A stretch of 64,000 bases of DNA from contig NZ_JANXSO010000150.1 of NCBI RefSeq assembly GCF_025352645.1, positions 16,220-80,219 on the forward strand, given 5' to 3'. Positions 1-8,740 of this stretch are shown here, one piece after another. Under the pieces are notes generated by a model. That model worked only from the letters and a program-made list of their open reading frames with translations, was not told where the DNA came from and ran no database searches. The position numbers and the translations under genes are program-made. The DNA is from Iodobacter sp. GTDB lineage: Bacteria > Pseudomonadota > Gammaproteobacteria > Burkholderiales > Chitinibacteraceae. Positions within the stretch are counted from its first letter, which is position 1, and every line of letters begins with the position of its first letter.

Positions 1-2559
1 CTGACTTTTCCTGAAGACGTCAGCGATGCGCTACTCACCCTTGAGCTAGAAAACGTGCAGGAGCAAGCTACGCTGGCCAAGGGCGCTAGCTGGCTTAAGC
101 TGGCTAAAATCAGCGCCCGCCAGTGGCAAATCAGCTTGCCAATAGAAAAAGATTACCGCCCAAATATGACTTTCTCGGTGCTGTACGTAAAGCACGGCAG
201 TCATAGCTTTCAGAACCGTGGCTTAGCGGTGATTCAGCCCAAGATTGATGTCAGCATCAAGGCGGATAAAAAAGAATACCAACCTGGCGATCTGGTGACC
301 TTGGAGCTAAGCAGCAGTGTGGCGGGCAAAGGCGCGAGCGCGCAGCTTAGCCTTGGTGTGGTTGATGAAATGGTTTATCTCTTACAGCCCGAAATCACCC
401 CAGATATCTACGACTTTTTCTACCACGCCCGCCGCAATGCGGTGCGCACCAGTGCCAGCTTAAATTTCTATGGCTACGATATGGCTTGGTCGCCACGCGC
501 AGCTGGCAGCGACGAAATGCGCTACAGCTCCCGCTCGCAAAAAATGCTGGTGCGCCCACGCCGCGACAATATGGATACCGCCTACTGGAATGGCGCGCTT
601 AAAACCGATGCCAATGGCAAACTCAAAATCCAGTTCCGCATGCCCGATGCGCTTAGCCGCTGGCGCATCACCGCCCGCGCCATCGATAACGACGGCATCG
701 TTGGCCAAAAAACTCACTATATCAACTCGAATAAAGCCGCCTATGTGCAATGGGCAGCGACCAGAATTTTCCGCGAGGGCGATACGCCAAGCTTACAAGT
801 AGCCATCACTCAGCAAGCAGAAAAAGCGCAGTATCAACTGGTAGTACGCGCGGGCAATGCCACGCAAAAAGAGCAGACACTCAATCTTGCCAAAGGCACA
901 AATTATGTGGCGATTGAACCTGGCCCGCTGCAAAACGGCCAGTTGATTGTGGAGCTAAAACAAGGCGGCAAGCTGATTGATAGGTTAATTACCGATCTAT
1001 CACTACGGCCCACGCAAGATTTACAAACCATAAGCCAAAGCATTAGCCTGCAAGATGGTAAGGCCGAAATCAGCCTACCTGTGGATGCACAAAATGTGCG
1101 CTTACAGCTACTGGATAGTGGCGACGCGGCTTTTCGCAGCGTGATCGATGATTTAATTGCCTACCCTTACGGCTGCGTAGAGCAAACCGCCAGCCGCTTA
1201 TTGCCACTGGCAATGGCTTACCAAAAGCTGGCCGACGCACCAGCGCCCATGCGTGAAGCACTGCGCCAGCGCATCGAAACGGCCCGCTTACGCTTACTAA
1301 AAATGAGCGATGCTGGTGCAGTATTTAGCTGGTGGGGCGATAGCACAGCGGCCGACCCGCTGCTATCCGCTTACGCCCGTCTTGCCGAACAAACCGCCAG
1401 CCGCGCACTGGGCCTCAGCCCTAGACTGAGCAATTCAAAATCATTCCAAGCGCTTTACGCCAAAAGCGTGGCCACTATGCCGCCGCTGCATCAGGCGCTC
1501 ACACTATGGATGGCAGCTGCCAGCGGTGAAGCCACCAAAACCCAGCTATCTGGCCTTGTGGATCAGTTAGTCCAGTTAACGAAATCGCCGAAGCAAGCGA
1601 CTGGCAGCGTCAATATCATGAACGAGCCAGACTCGGCGCTGGGGCAGCAAGCCGCGCTGGTATTGCTTAGTAAGCTAGCCAGCCAGCAAAAAATTGCACT
1701 ACCGGATGGCATCAAAGCCGCAGCCAAGGCCGCTACCACCACTCTGCAACAAAGGCCAGAGCCTTGGCTACAAGCCTTAGTCGCATGGAGCAGTGGCGAT
1801 AAAACCAACACGCCGCGCCTGTTAGCGGCGCTCAGCCAAAACAGCCCTACGCTGGAAAGATCGCTGGCGCTACTTTGGTTACAGGACGAATGGAAAACCG
1901 CCAAAGCCAGCACACTGGCTCCAGATGGCAGCTGGCGTAAGCAAACCGGCAGCAGCGGCGGTATTGAATGGCTACTCAAGGGCAAGGCTGGTGAAAAACT
2001 GCCGCTACAAATCGCCAAAGCGCCTAAGGAGTTGGCGGCCACGCTTAAATACGAAAGCGTAGTTAAAACCGCCAGCACACTAGGTGTCAGCATTCATCGC
2101 CAGCTGTATGTTTTAGTCCCCACCGCAGATGCGGGCTTTAGCGCTAAGGCCGTGGAGTGGGGCAGCAAGCTCGCCACGGATAAATTGTATGTGGACGAAA
2201 TTGTGCTGGATGCTAAAAAAACCTATCGCTATGGCTTACTAGAAGCCGCCCTGCCACCCGGCGCGGTGGTTGAAGAGCAGCACTGGGGCCTAAAAATCGA
2301 CAATCTGTCGGGCCAAAATCAATACGAGGATGAAGAAGGCAAGGAGCAAAGCACGCTGCCCGTGCAGGCCATGCAGCAAAAAGCCCTCGGCTACGCCATG
2401 CCCGTGCCCAAGCTAGAAGGCAAAACAGTGATGCGGCAAATTGTGCGCTTCACCCAAGCCGGACGCTTCACCCTGCCGCCAGCCCGCTATTTCCGCATGT
2501 ATCAGCCAGAAGAAACCGCGCAGGAAGAAGGCGCGACAAGGGTGGTGGAGATTCGATAA
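1..2559 (+). CDS. Alpha-2-macroglobulin family protein (YfaS type), 3' part
   Basis: The frame is open from base 1, so the gene begins upstream; about 852 codons are present. Bacterial alpha-2-macroglobulins are large periplasmic protease traps often placed beside envelope repair genes. The fragment shows the central A2M segment (tyrosine- and arginine-rich, with MPDALSRWRITARAID around base 640) and the thioester motif CVEQ within YPYGCVEQTASRLLPL at about base 1174, whose Cys and Gln would form the bait-trap thioester. A long helical thioester domain and a C-terminal receptor-like domain follow. The next two genes resemble the partners yfaQ (DUF2300) and yfaP (DUF2135) of the E. coli yfa cluster, supporting the YfaS type rather than the PBP1C-linked YfhM type. 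Function in this organism is inferred. Confidence 0.85.
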   Translation: MTFPEDVSDALLTLELENVQEQATLAKGASWLKLAKISARQWQISLPIEKDYRPNMTFSVLYVKHGSHSFQNRGLAVIQPKIDVSIKADKKEYQPGDLVTLELSSSVAGKGASAQLSLGVVDEMVYLLQPEITPDIYDFFYHARRNAVRTSASLNFYGYDMAWSPRAAGSDEMRYSSRSQKMLVRPRRDNMDTAYWNGALKTDANGKLKIQFRMPDALSRWRITARAIDNDGIVGQKTHYINSNKAAYVQWAATRIFREGDTPSLQVAITQQAEKAQYQLVVRAGNATQKEQTLNLAKGTNYVAIEPGPLQNGQLIVELKQGGKLIDRLITDLSLRPTQDLQTISQSISLQDGKAEISLPVDAQNVRLQLLDSGDAAFRSVIDDLIAYPYGCVEQTASRLLPLAMAYQKLADAPAPMREALRQRIETARLRLLKMSDAGAVFSWWGDSTAADPLLSAYARLAEQTASRALGLSPRLSNSKSFQALYAKSVATMPPLHQALTLWMAAASGEATKTQLSGLVDQLVQLTKSPKQATGSVNIMNEPDSALGQQAALVLLSKLASQQKIALPDGIKAAAKAATTTLQQRPEPWLQALVAWSSGDKTNTPRLLAALSQNSPTLERSLALLWLQDEWKTAKASTLAPDGSWRKQTGSSGGIEWLLKGKAGEKLPLQIAKAPKELAATLKYESVVKTASTLGVSIHRQLYVLVPTADAGFSAKAVEWGSKLATDKLYVDEIVLDAKKTYRYGLLEAALPPGAVVEEQHWGLKIDNLSGQNQYEDEEGKEQSTLPVQAMQQKALGYAMPVPKLEGKTVMRQIVRFTQAGRFTLPPARYFRMYQPEETAQEEGATRVVEIR

Positions 2560-2587
2560 TGAATGGCTATTTTTGGGGAAGGTATCT

Positions 2588-2738
2588 TAGGGTGGGCACG
2601 CCCTTGTGCCCACGCATCAGCAGAGTGTACCCGCGCGTTAGCCATGCGTACCCGCTTGGAGGAGTCCTATGAGTAGCTATATTTCCATGCCCTCACCGCG
2701 CATGCGCTTACACGCGTGGGCACAGGTGCCCACCCTAC
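2588..2738. repeat. Inverted pair of GGGTGGGCA palindromes (MITE-like, about 150 bp)
   Basis: The left end (2588-2615) reads TAGGGTGGGCAC, a short loop, then GTGCCCACGC. The right end (2713-2738) is the same unit reversed: GCGTGGGCAC, loop, GTGCCCACCCTA. Together they look like a small non-autonomous element with inverted ends. It carries the Shine-Dalgarno GGAGGAG (2658-2664) and the ATG of the following gene, so it extends into the 5' coding region. Similar units lie at 7139-7162, 33078-33197 and 41966-41994. No transposase is visible and target duplication was not established. Confidence 0.55.
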
Positions 2739-3076
2739 TCTTGTTGATCGGCAGCGTATTTGCGCGTGAGCCTGTTTGCTTACCAAAGCCAGATATTCAG
2801 CAAAAATTAGCTACGCTGGCTAAAGGCTGGCACGGCAGGCTGAGCCATGAAGAGGGCTATGCACCGCCTACCGCATTTACAGTTTGTCAGCTGCATAGCG
2901 GTTTTCCTTACGCAGACCACCAGCTGCAACGCATTTACATCCGTAATCTAGCGAGCGTGAATGATGAAATCACTCTTGCTCACGAATACCTGCATCTGGC
3001 ATTTAGCCGCCATCCGCGCGGACACAATGAAACCTTTATTGAAACCATGGCGGTTAGCCTGGTGGAGTCACCATGA
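2669..3076 (+). CDS. DUF2300-like secreted protein with HEXXH motif
   Basis: This 135-residue protein has an N-terminal hydrophobic stretch ending in SVFA, so it is probably exported. The C-terminal half resembles the DUF2300 domain of E. coli YfaQ, but the protein is far shorter than YfaQ. Residues 105-109 are HEYLH, a zinc-protease-type HEXXH, followed by a HNETFIE segment whose Glu could be a further ligand. Peptidase activity is inference only. The start is set by a strong GGAGGAG seven bases before the ATG. The first codons of the signal region (2713-2738) coincide with a dispersed palindromic repeat, so the N-terminus may have been remodelled by repeat insertion. The stop overlaps the next start (ATGA). 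Confidence 0.65.
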   Translation: MSSYISMPSPRMRLHAWAQVPTLLLLIGSVFAREPVCLPKPDIQQKLATLAKGWHGRLSHEEGYAPPTAFTVCQLHSGFPYADHQLQRIYIRNLASVNDEITLAHEYLHLAFSRHPRGHNETFIETMAVSLVESP

Positions 3077-3843
3077 AATACTTACTGATATTGCTACTTA
3101 TCCCCTTTGCTCAGGCTGAAGGCCTACGGCTGGACGCCCCCGCTGGCGGCTGGCGTAATACCACGGGCAAGGCCGAGCGCTACACCCAAAATGTGCAATA
3201 TCCGGCCACACTGGTGAATACCCCCGAAAATCAAGGCAAGCTGGCGCTGATCCGTGGCCATATCGGCAAAACACCTAAAGCCCCAGCAAAAGGGGAAGAA
3301 AACAAACCCTATCAGCTGATCGTGAACGGTGTACCCATGCCGCTGCGTATTGACGAGGACGGCAGCTTCTCGCGCCCCTACTCCTTTGGCCGAGGCGCAA
3401 ACAGCGTAGAAGTGCGCAGCCCCGATGGTAAAGAGCATGCGGCCAGCCAGTTTTACGACAGCAATAAAGACCGCGCCCAAACCAAACTGCGCGTCGTGCT
3501 TTCATGGAACACCAATAGCACTGACTTAGACCTGCACGTGATTAGCCCCGATGGCGAACACACCTACTATGGCAATCGCGTCAGCAAAAACGGCGGCGCC
3601 CTGGATGTGGATGTTACCTCTGGCTACGGCCCAGAAATCTACGCCAATCCCAGCCCGCCCAAAGGCCGCTATTTGGTGTACGTAAACTACTACGGCGGCT
3701 ACAGCGAAAACCCCGCCATGACCATCGCCCAACTGAGCATCATCAATAATGAAAATACCCTGCACGAAAAACAGCAGCTATTCAACGTGCCCATGCGTAA
3801 AACAGGGGATTTAACCCTAGTGGGCAGTTTTGTTTATCCCTAG
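3073..3843 (+). CDS. DUF2135 protein (YfaP-like), secreted
   Basis: This 256-residue protein has a clear signal peptide (MKYLLILLLIPFAQA). An early beta-rich region includes LIRGHIG and NGVPMPLRIDEDGSFSRPY, which look like a bacterial Ig-like or carboxypeptidase-regulatory fold. The C-terminal domain (from about residue 140) is DUF2135, with SWNTNSTDLDLHVISPDGE, GGALDVDVTSGYGPE and GRYLVYVNYYGG. DUF2135 proteins such as YfaP accompany alpha-2-macroglobulin genes, as here. The start overlaps the previous stop by four bases, indicating translational coupling. It is probably a periplasmic partner of the upstream macroglobulin. The precise role is unknown. Confidence 0.8.
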   Translation: MKYLLILLLIPFAQAEGLRLDAPAGGWRNTTGKAERYTQNVQYPATLVNTPENQGKLALIRGHIGKTPKAPAKGEENKPYQLIVNGVPMPLRIDEDGSFSRPYSFGRGANSVEVRSPDGKEHAASQFYDSNKDRAQTKLRVVLSWNTNSTDLDLHVISPDGEHTYYGNRVSKNGGALDVDVTSGYGPEIYANPSPPKGRYLVYVNYYGGYSENPAMTIAQLSIINNENTLHEKQQLFNVPMRKTGDLTLVGSFVYP

Positions 3844-3971
3844 GGATTCACGCAGGCAAAAAGCGCAAGGAAACACGAGTAATAGAAGCCGTTTTTAACG
3901 CCGCACAACCCAAAAGTTAGACATCAAGCTCACTTAATCAAAGACCTAATCTAATTCACATAAGAAGCCGA

Positions 3972-4715
3972 ATGACTCACACCTCCCACTCTGGCTGGCC
4001 CGCCCTCAAACCCGCTCTCTACCTTTTTATCTTCCTTGCCCTGCTCATGTTGTGGCACGGCCCGATTGCTCAGCAGGCGCATTATCATGATTTTGCGGAT
4101 CAGCGAGCGGGCTTAGGCATCGCTAATCTGCGCGATGTGTTATCCAACATCGGTTTTGCCCTAATTGGGGCGTGGGGTTTGCAACGCAGCGGCTCACAGC
4201 AGGGCATCGCAAAAGCAGGCTGGATGTTTGGATTTTTCAGCCTACTACTCACGGCGGCAGGCTCAGCTTGGTATCATCTTGCGCCTGATGATGCGCGGCT
4301 GATTTGGGATCGGATCCCCATTGCCCTTGCTTGTGCGGGGTTTTTATCGGCGCTGGCTAGCCAACTGCATGGCAGACTCAAGAGCACGTGGTTTATTCTT
4401 CCCTTAGCCTGCTGGGCCATTTTGTCTGTGGGCTATTGGGTCGTCACGCAAGATTTGCGGCCCTATTTATTACTACAGGCTTTACCGCTGATTTTATTGC
4501 CGCTATGGCAGTGGCAGCTTTGCGGCAGGCAGCGCCCTTTTTGGCTAATGCTAGCGGCCAGCCTTTGCTATATTTTGGCCAAAACTGCCGAATTACAGGA
4601 TCTAATGCTCTTTAATACCCTGCAGCAGTATTTATCCGGCCATACTTTAAAACATCTCTTAGCCAGCCTTGCCTGCCTATTTATTTTATTTGCGAGCCCT
4701 CATGAAACTGCCTGA
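3972..4715 (+). CDS. Alkaline ceramidase-like integral membrane hydrolase (CREST superfamily)
   Basis: A 247-residue, strongly hydrophobic protein with about seven predicted transmembrane segments. The family motifs are visible: HYHDFADQR followed by NLRDVLSNIGFALIG near the N-terminus, GSAWYHLAPDDARLIWDR in the middle (about residues 97-114), and SGHTLKHLLASLACL near the C-terminus. In this superfamily the His and Asp residues bind zinc and hydrolyse an amide in a lipid. Many bacterial members are of unknown substrate, so ceramide cleavage is not certain. Its last 14 bases overlap the start of the next gene, a second putative amide hydrolase. The Shine-Dalgarno is weak (AAGAAG about eight bases before ATG). 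Confidence 0.75.
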   Translation: MTHTSHSGWPALKPALYLFIFLALLMLWHGPIAQQAHYHDFADQRAGLGIANLRDVLSNIGFALIGAWGLQRSGSQQGIAKAGWMFGFFSLLLTAAGSAWYHLAPDDARLIWDRIPIALACAGFLSALASQLHGRLKSTWFILPLACWAILSVGYWVVTQDLRPYLLLQALPLILLPLWQWQLCGRQRPFWLMLAASLCYILAKTAELQDLMLFNTLQQYLSGHTLKHLLASLACLFILFASPHETA

Positions 4716-6261
4716 CTTGTTATTCCGCCGTTTTGCCAGCCTGCTACTATTGCTCACGCTGACTAGCCCTGCTCAGGCGGTAAGTAGCCTGCAAGAGTTT
4801 CAGGCCAATATTGCTGAACTGATCAGCATCCGCACCGAAGCTTACCGCTTTGCCGAGCTGCATCAGATCATCGGCAATAGCGACATCCCCAAGTTAAATC
4901 GCCAGCAAAGCGAGCAGTTACGCGGCATTATTCAGCAGTATTTTGCGGTGCGCGCCCGGCTACTGCCCGAAGTAGAGCATATCGCCCCCTGCTTCGCCCT
5001 CGCCTCCCCCATCCGCCTAAACATACAAAAGCCCAGCACAAATGGTTTGCCAGAGCTGTGCACCACCGCCAAAAGCCGGATGTGGGCACCCTCGCTTAAT
5101 CCCTACGATGAGATAGGCAAAAAAACGCTGCTTGATATTGAACGCGGCTTAGCCGCAGCGCTGGTGCTAATGGATAGCTACGAAATTGCCATTGCCCCCT
5201 ACGCGCAAAATGCAGAACTGCGCTATCTGCTTAATTACGACGTAAAAAACACCGTGCAACTGGATCAATTAATCCGCCAATATCGCTCGGGCGAGGTGCA
5301 CGCTCAGCTACTACTAGCCAGCAATTTGCTCGATCAATACTTTAAAATGCAGAGTGAAAGCAGCCAAACACCTGATGCTAATGAGCAATATTTATATGCC
5401 CTGAGCCAAAGCACGGTTTGGTATGTGAATCAGCGCAAAAGCACCAGGGGCAATCCGTTAGAAGTCACACAATTCATTCTTGAAGACTTTAATCAGCAGA
5501 GAAAAGTAGCGCAAAACACCCTTAGCTTTGGTCTAAGCTTTGGCTTTGGCCAAATGGTGGGCCTAGTACAAACCCGTAATGGCAAGTTAAATCGCCCTGA
5601 TCCTAGCACCCTAAGCCAGCTAGAAAGCGAAATGCGCCCACTGGATATCTTGCTGGAAAAAACACCGTTTCGCCTCACCGATAAAATGATTCCCGGCCAC
5701 TACGGCCATATGGCACTGTGGCTAGGCTCTGAAGCCGAGCTAAAAGAAATGGGCGCATGGGATGACATTCCAGCTCAGTGGCAAGAGCAAGTGCGTAAAG
5801 GGAAACGCATCGTAGAAGCACTGCGCTCTGGCGTCACCCTGAGCACGCTCGATCACTTTATGAATATTGATGATCTGCTCGTGCTGCGCGATCAACGCAT
5901 ATTAAGCAAAGATTATCAGCGTAATGCCGCAATCACGGCGGTGCAGCAACTCGGCAAAGAATACGACTTTAATTTTGACGTCATGACGCACGAGCGCATC
6001 GTTTGCTCTGAGCTGGCCTACGTGGTTTTCCCCGATCTTGATTGGCCACTGGCCCAAACACTGGGCCGCTACACCATTAGCCCAGATAATGTGGCCCAAC
6101 TGGCTATGGGCGAGATGCCCATCTTTAGCCCCGTTATCATGTACCGCGATGGCAAGCGCGAGGAAGATCACTTACAGGAAAAGTTACTTGCGCTGATCTC
6201 AAAAGTGAAACACAGCAATGAAATAATCAACGATGCTCGCCCTTCAACCCAGCACCCATAG
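4702..6261 (+). CDS. YiiX/YebB-like permuted papain-fold amidase, secreted
   Basis: The ATG at 4702 is chosen because it gives a proper signal peptide (KLPDLLFRRFASLLLLLTLTSPAQA); the resulting protein has 519 residues. The C-terminal half matches the YiiX/YebB-like N1pC/P60 family: GHYGHMALWLG supplies the family His, IVEALRSGVTLSTLDHF follows, and VCSELAY supplies the probable catalytic Cys. The order His then Cys is the circularly permuted arrangement of this family. The N-terminal ~300 residues are helical and unassigned. The gene overlaps the ceramidase-like gene upstream by 14 bases, so the two are probably made together and may act on related amide-linked lipids or peptides. Substrate unknown. 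Confidence 0.75.
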   Translation: MKLPDLLFRRFASLLLLLTLTSPAQAVSSLQEFQANIAELISIRTEAYRFAELHQIIGNSDIPKLNRQQSEQLRGIIQQYFAVRARLLPEVEHIAPCFALASPIRLNIQKPSTNGLPELCTTAKSRMWAPSLNPYDEIGKKTLLDIERGLAAALVLMDSYEIAIAPYAQNAELRYLLNYDVKNTVQLDQLIRQYRSGEVHAQLLLASNLLDQYFKMQSESSQTPDANEQYLYALSQSTVWYVNQRKSTRGNPLEVTQFILEDFNQQRKVAQNTLSFGLSFGFGQMVGLVQTRNGKLNRPDPSTLSQLESEMRPLDILLEKTPFRLTDKMIPGHYGHMALWLGSEAELKEMGAWDDIPAQWQEQVRKGKRIVEALRSGVTLSTLDHFMNIDDLLVLRDQRILSKDYQRNAAITAVQQLGKEYDFNFDVMTHERIVCSELAYVVFPDLDWPLAQTLGRYTISPDNVAQLAMGEMPIFSPVIMYRDGKREEDHLQEKLLALISKVKHSNEIINDARPSTQHP

Positions 6262-6278
6262 TCAAACAAAGAGAAAAA

Positions 6279-7085
6279 ATGCCTTTTACCAAAGACTCCC
6301 GTGAATTTGACGCGCTGGTTCAAGCAAACCCCAAGGCCATTAAAATATTAGCTGAAGGGGATTCTTGGCTCGCTTATCCACGGCAGTTTTTCTTATTTGG
6401 CAAAAATTCTAATATTGTTGATTGCCTAGGGGATAAGCCAGATATTGTTGCTTATAGCAGCTCAGAGAATGGCGACGAGGCGGTGGCCATGCTATGCGGG
6501 GAGCAAAAACTCGCCTTAATGAAAAGAATAAAACATACAGATTTTGATATTATTCTTTTCTCTGGCGGAGGAAACGATTTAGTTGGCCGCTATGATTTTG
6601 GCTTCTTCCTGCAAAAAATGACCGGCAATGATTGGCAAAGCTGTATTCACCATGAGCGACTCAATAAAAAACTCAGCCAAATCAGCTTAAGCTATGAAGA
6701 ATTAATCGAGCGAGCATTAGAGTTCTCTAGCAATAAGAAAATTAAAATCATTAGCCACAGCTATGATTATGCAATTCCATCCAAAACAGGCTTTGAGCTA
6801 TTTGATATCTTCCCCATGTCTGAATCATGGATGTTCCCCTACCTAAGCCAACTTGATATCAACCGGCATGAAGATCAAAAAAACATTGCTAAATATATGC
6901 TGGTTAAATTCCAAGAAATGCTCTTGGCTTTAGAGGCCAGATACCCTCATAATTTTTATGTGGTTCAAACTCAGGGAACACTCAAAGAAAACCAATGGCG
7001 CAATGAAATACACCCCACACCAGAGGGGTTTAAAGTTATTTCTGAAATGATCTATAAGAAAATAAAAACGGCGATTGCTAGCTAA
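6279..7085 (+). CDS. SGNH/GDSL-type hydrolase
   Basis: A 268-residue protein with the SGNH blocks in order: AEGDSWLAYP (block I, nucleophile Ser), LFSGGGNDLVG (block III, Gly-Asn), and NEIHPTPEGF (block V, Asp replaced by Glu-Ile before the catalytic His). No signal peptide is apparent, so it may be cytoplasmic. It starts 17 bases after the YiiX-like gene with a GAGAAA Shine-Dalgarno and may be the last gene of that operon. Base composition is more AT-rich than the preceding genes, which may mean separate acquisition. Esterase or lipase activity is expected; the substrate is unknown. Confidence 0.75.
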   Translation: MPFTKDSREFDALVQANPKAIKILAEGDSWLAYPRQFFLFGKNSNIVDCLGDKPDIVAYSSSENGDEAVAMLCGEQKLALMKRIKHTDFDIILFSGGGNDLVGRYDFGFFLQKMTGNDWQSCIHHERLNKKLSQISLSYEELIERALEFSSNKKIKIISHSYDYAIPSKTGFELFDIFPMSESWMFPYLSQLDINRHEDQKNIAKYMLVKFQEMLLALEARYPHNFYVVQTQGTLKENQWRNEIHPTPEGFKVISEMIYKKIKTAIAS

Positions 7086-7138
7086 AACACCTTAATTTTA
7101 ACGCGCAAGTATTTATCAAAAATTAAATTTTTTTGTAA

Positions 7139-7162
7139 CGTGGGCAAGCTTTTTTGCCCACG
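7139..7162. repeat. Single GTGGGCA/TGCCCAC palindrome
   Basis: Arms CGTGGGCAA (7139-7147) and TTGCCCACG (7154-7162) form a perfect 9-bp inverted repeat around a loop with T residues. It belongs to the same family as the units at 2588-2738, 33078-33197 and 41966-41994. It lies between two same-strand genes and could act as a terminator or processing hairpin for the SGNH hydrolase transcript. Confidence 0.6.
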
Positions 7163-7261
7163 CCGTGCAGCCCTGCCCATGGGTAAAAATATTGCCCGCC
7201 CTGCATCACCTTGTGCCATATTTCCAATTCAAACCTAAATTTTATTCAAGCAGAATATTTC

Positions 7262-7798
7262 ATGGCAAATATCATCGTGCTTTTTTCTAGCTCAAGACAA
7301 AACGGTAATACGCGCAATTTTATTGACCAAATAGCCATACAACTAGAAACGATCGATATTTTCGTAGAGATCATCGATTTGGAGCAATACCATTTCTCTG
7401 ATTTTGATTATAAGCATAAAAATAAAAACGATGATTTTTCGCCTTTATTTGAAAAAATATTGCCCTGCCCAATTATAATTTTTGCCACACCGGTTTATTG
7501 GTACGCTGTGCCTCCTCAAATGAAACGCTTTTTAGATCGTATTTCAGACTATCTCATTTGTCCGCAATTATCAGATAAAGGCCGCCAGCTTAGAGGTAAA
7601 ACTGCATATATCGTGTGTACCTCAGTAAAAGAGCACGCGTCTGAAACCTACCTTAATGCACTTAAAGAAACCTTTGCCTATCTTGGCATGCAATATGGCG
7701 GATATATTCATGCCGATTGTAGCGAGGGATATCTAGCAGAGCAGCAAGACAATGCAATCATGCTGTTTAGCCATTTATTCAAAACACAAAAGGCCTAG
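7262..7798 (+). CDS. Flavodoxin-like / NADPH-dependent FMN reductase family protein
   Basis: The ATG at 7262 is preferred because the protein then begins MANIIVLFSSSRQNGNTRNF, the expected first beta strand and FMN phosphate-binding loop (SSSRxNGNT). The product is 178 residues. A second typical element is FATPVYWYAVPPQMKRFLDR, the flavin isoalloxazine loop seen in MdaB/WrbA-like and iron-sulfur flavoprotein-like members. It is probably a cytoplasmic FMN-dependent quinone or nitro reductase. The coding region is AT-rich, like the SGNH gene before it. It lacks a strong Shine-Dalgarno. Confidence 0.8.
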   Translation: MANIIVLFSSSRQNGNTRNFIDQIAIQLETIDIFVEIIDLEQYHFSDFDYKHKNKNDDFSPLFEKILPCPIIIFATPVYWYAVPPQMKRFLDRISDYLICPQLSDKGRQLRGKTAYIVCTSVKEHASETYLNALKETFAYLGMQYGGYIHADCSEGYLAEQQDNAIMLFSHLFKTQKA

Positions 7799-7819
7799 GC
7801 TAAGCGATGCGCCTAAACT

Positions 7820-8740
7820 TCACTTTCTTCTCAGCCATACAATCCGCGGAATTTGATCGGCCTTACGCTCCAGTAGCGCTTGAAAGCTCATATTGACGCG
7901 ACCAAAGTGAGCATCTACTTCGCTGATAAAATAGCGGCTTTGCACCGATACTGCATCAGCGGGCATGCCGGCTTGTAAGGGCTGCGGCAGGGCAAGCTTG
8001 AATTCTTCGATGCTTTTAAAATACTTGCCCGAGCGCTGTGCCACCACGCCACCGGCAGCAGAAACACTCAGCCCCGGAATAATCGCTGAAAGCACTTCAG
8101 CACCCGCAAAGTTAACATTGATAGGCGTTGCCTGCGGTAAGACGCTAATCACGGGCTCTAGCTTGGCGATCAGCTCTGGGGTAAAGCCACGAATGCGCGA
8201 TAAGCTTTGGATATCTAACAAGCTGCGATTTGCAGCCCGATACGCCTCTGGCATCGCCAGATATTCCACATCTTCGGCCCCACCAGGGTAGCGCGTTAGG
8301 CTATCCGCGTCTTGCCAATCCACCAAGGCATTAGCCACATCCAGCGGTAAACCTAGATTTTGCAAGAGGCGCTGAAACGCGGCAAAACCCACCTCGTTAA
8401 TAACGCCGTTTTGCACCACATTATTGATATTAAAACGTCCTTGCTGCTCTAATAAGCGCCCACCTACCTTACCTGCCTCAACCGGAATCGCAGGAATAGG
8501 AATATTCCAAGGCTCTAGCTGATGATCAATTTGATTATTGCGTGCGTCATCTCTTAAAGTAAGCCGTGCAAGATTAATCGAGGCGCGGGCAATGCCACGT
8601 GCCTCGGCCAAATCAAATTGATTTTCTAATTGCCGAAACCAAAGCTGCTGCCTCCAAGCAATAGCAACCGCCAATGTAGTCACAAGTGCAGCGGTGAGCA
8701 CCGCAGTGATAATGGCAACGCCACGTTGTTTATGCATCAT
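7820..8740 (-). CDS. gspK: Type II secretion minor pseudopilin GspK
   Basis: A 306-residue protein starting with a prepilin leader (MMHKQRG followed by VAIITAVLTAALVTTLAVAIAW). The residue five after the cleavage Gly is Thr, not Glu, which is typical of GspK, the tip pseudopilin. The body contains GRFNINNVVQNG, the paired helix-hairpin-helix-like segment LLDIQSLSRIRGFTPELIAKL, and GSK-type alpha domain elements. GspK caps the pseudopilus with GspI and GspJ and is processed by the prepilin peptidase at the inner membrane. It overlaps gspJ by four bases (ATGA) and ends this gsp cluster; gspL and gspM do not follow. Confidence 0.9.
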   Translation of the reverse strand: MMHKQRGVAIITAVLTAALVTTLAVAIAWRQQLWFRQLENQFDLAEARGIARASINLARLTLRDDARNNQIDHQLEPWNIPIPAIPVEAGKVGGRLLEQQGRFNINNVVQNGVINEVGFAAFQRLLQNLGLPLDVANALVDWQDADSLTRYPGGAEDVEYLAMPEAYRAANRSLLDIQSLSRIRGFTPELIAKLEPVISVLPQATPINVNFAGAEVLSAIIPGLSVSAAGGVVAQRSGKYFKSIEEFKLALPQPLQAGMPADAVSVQSRYFISEVDAHFGRVNMSFQALLERKADQIPRIVWLRRK

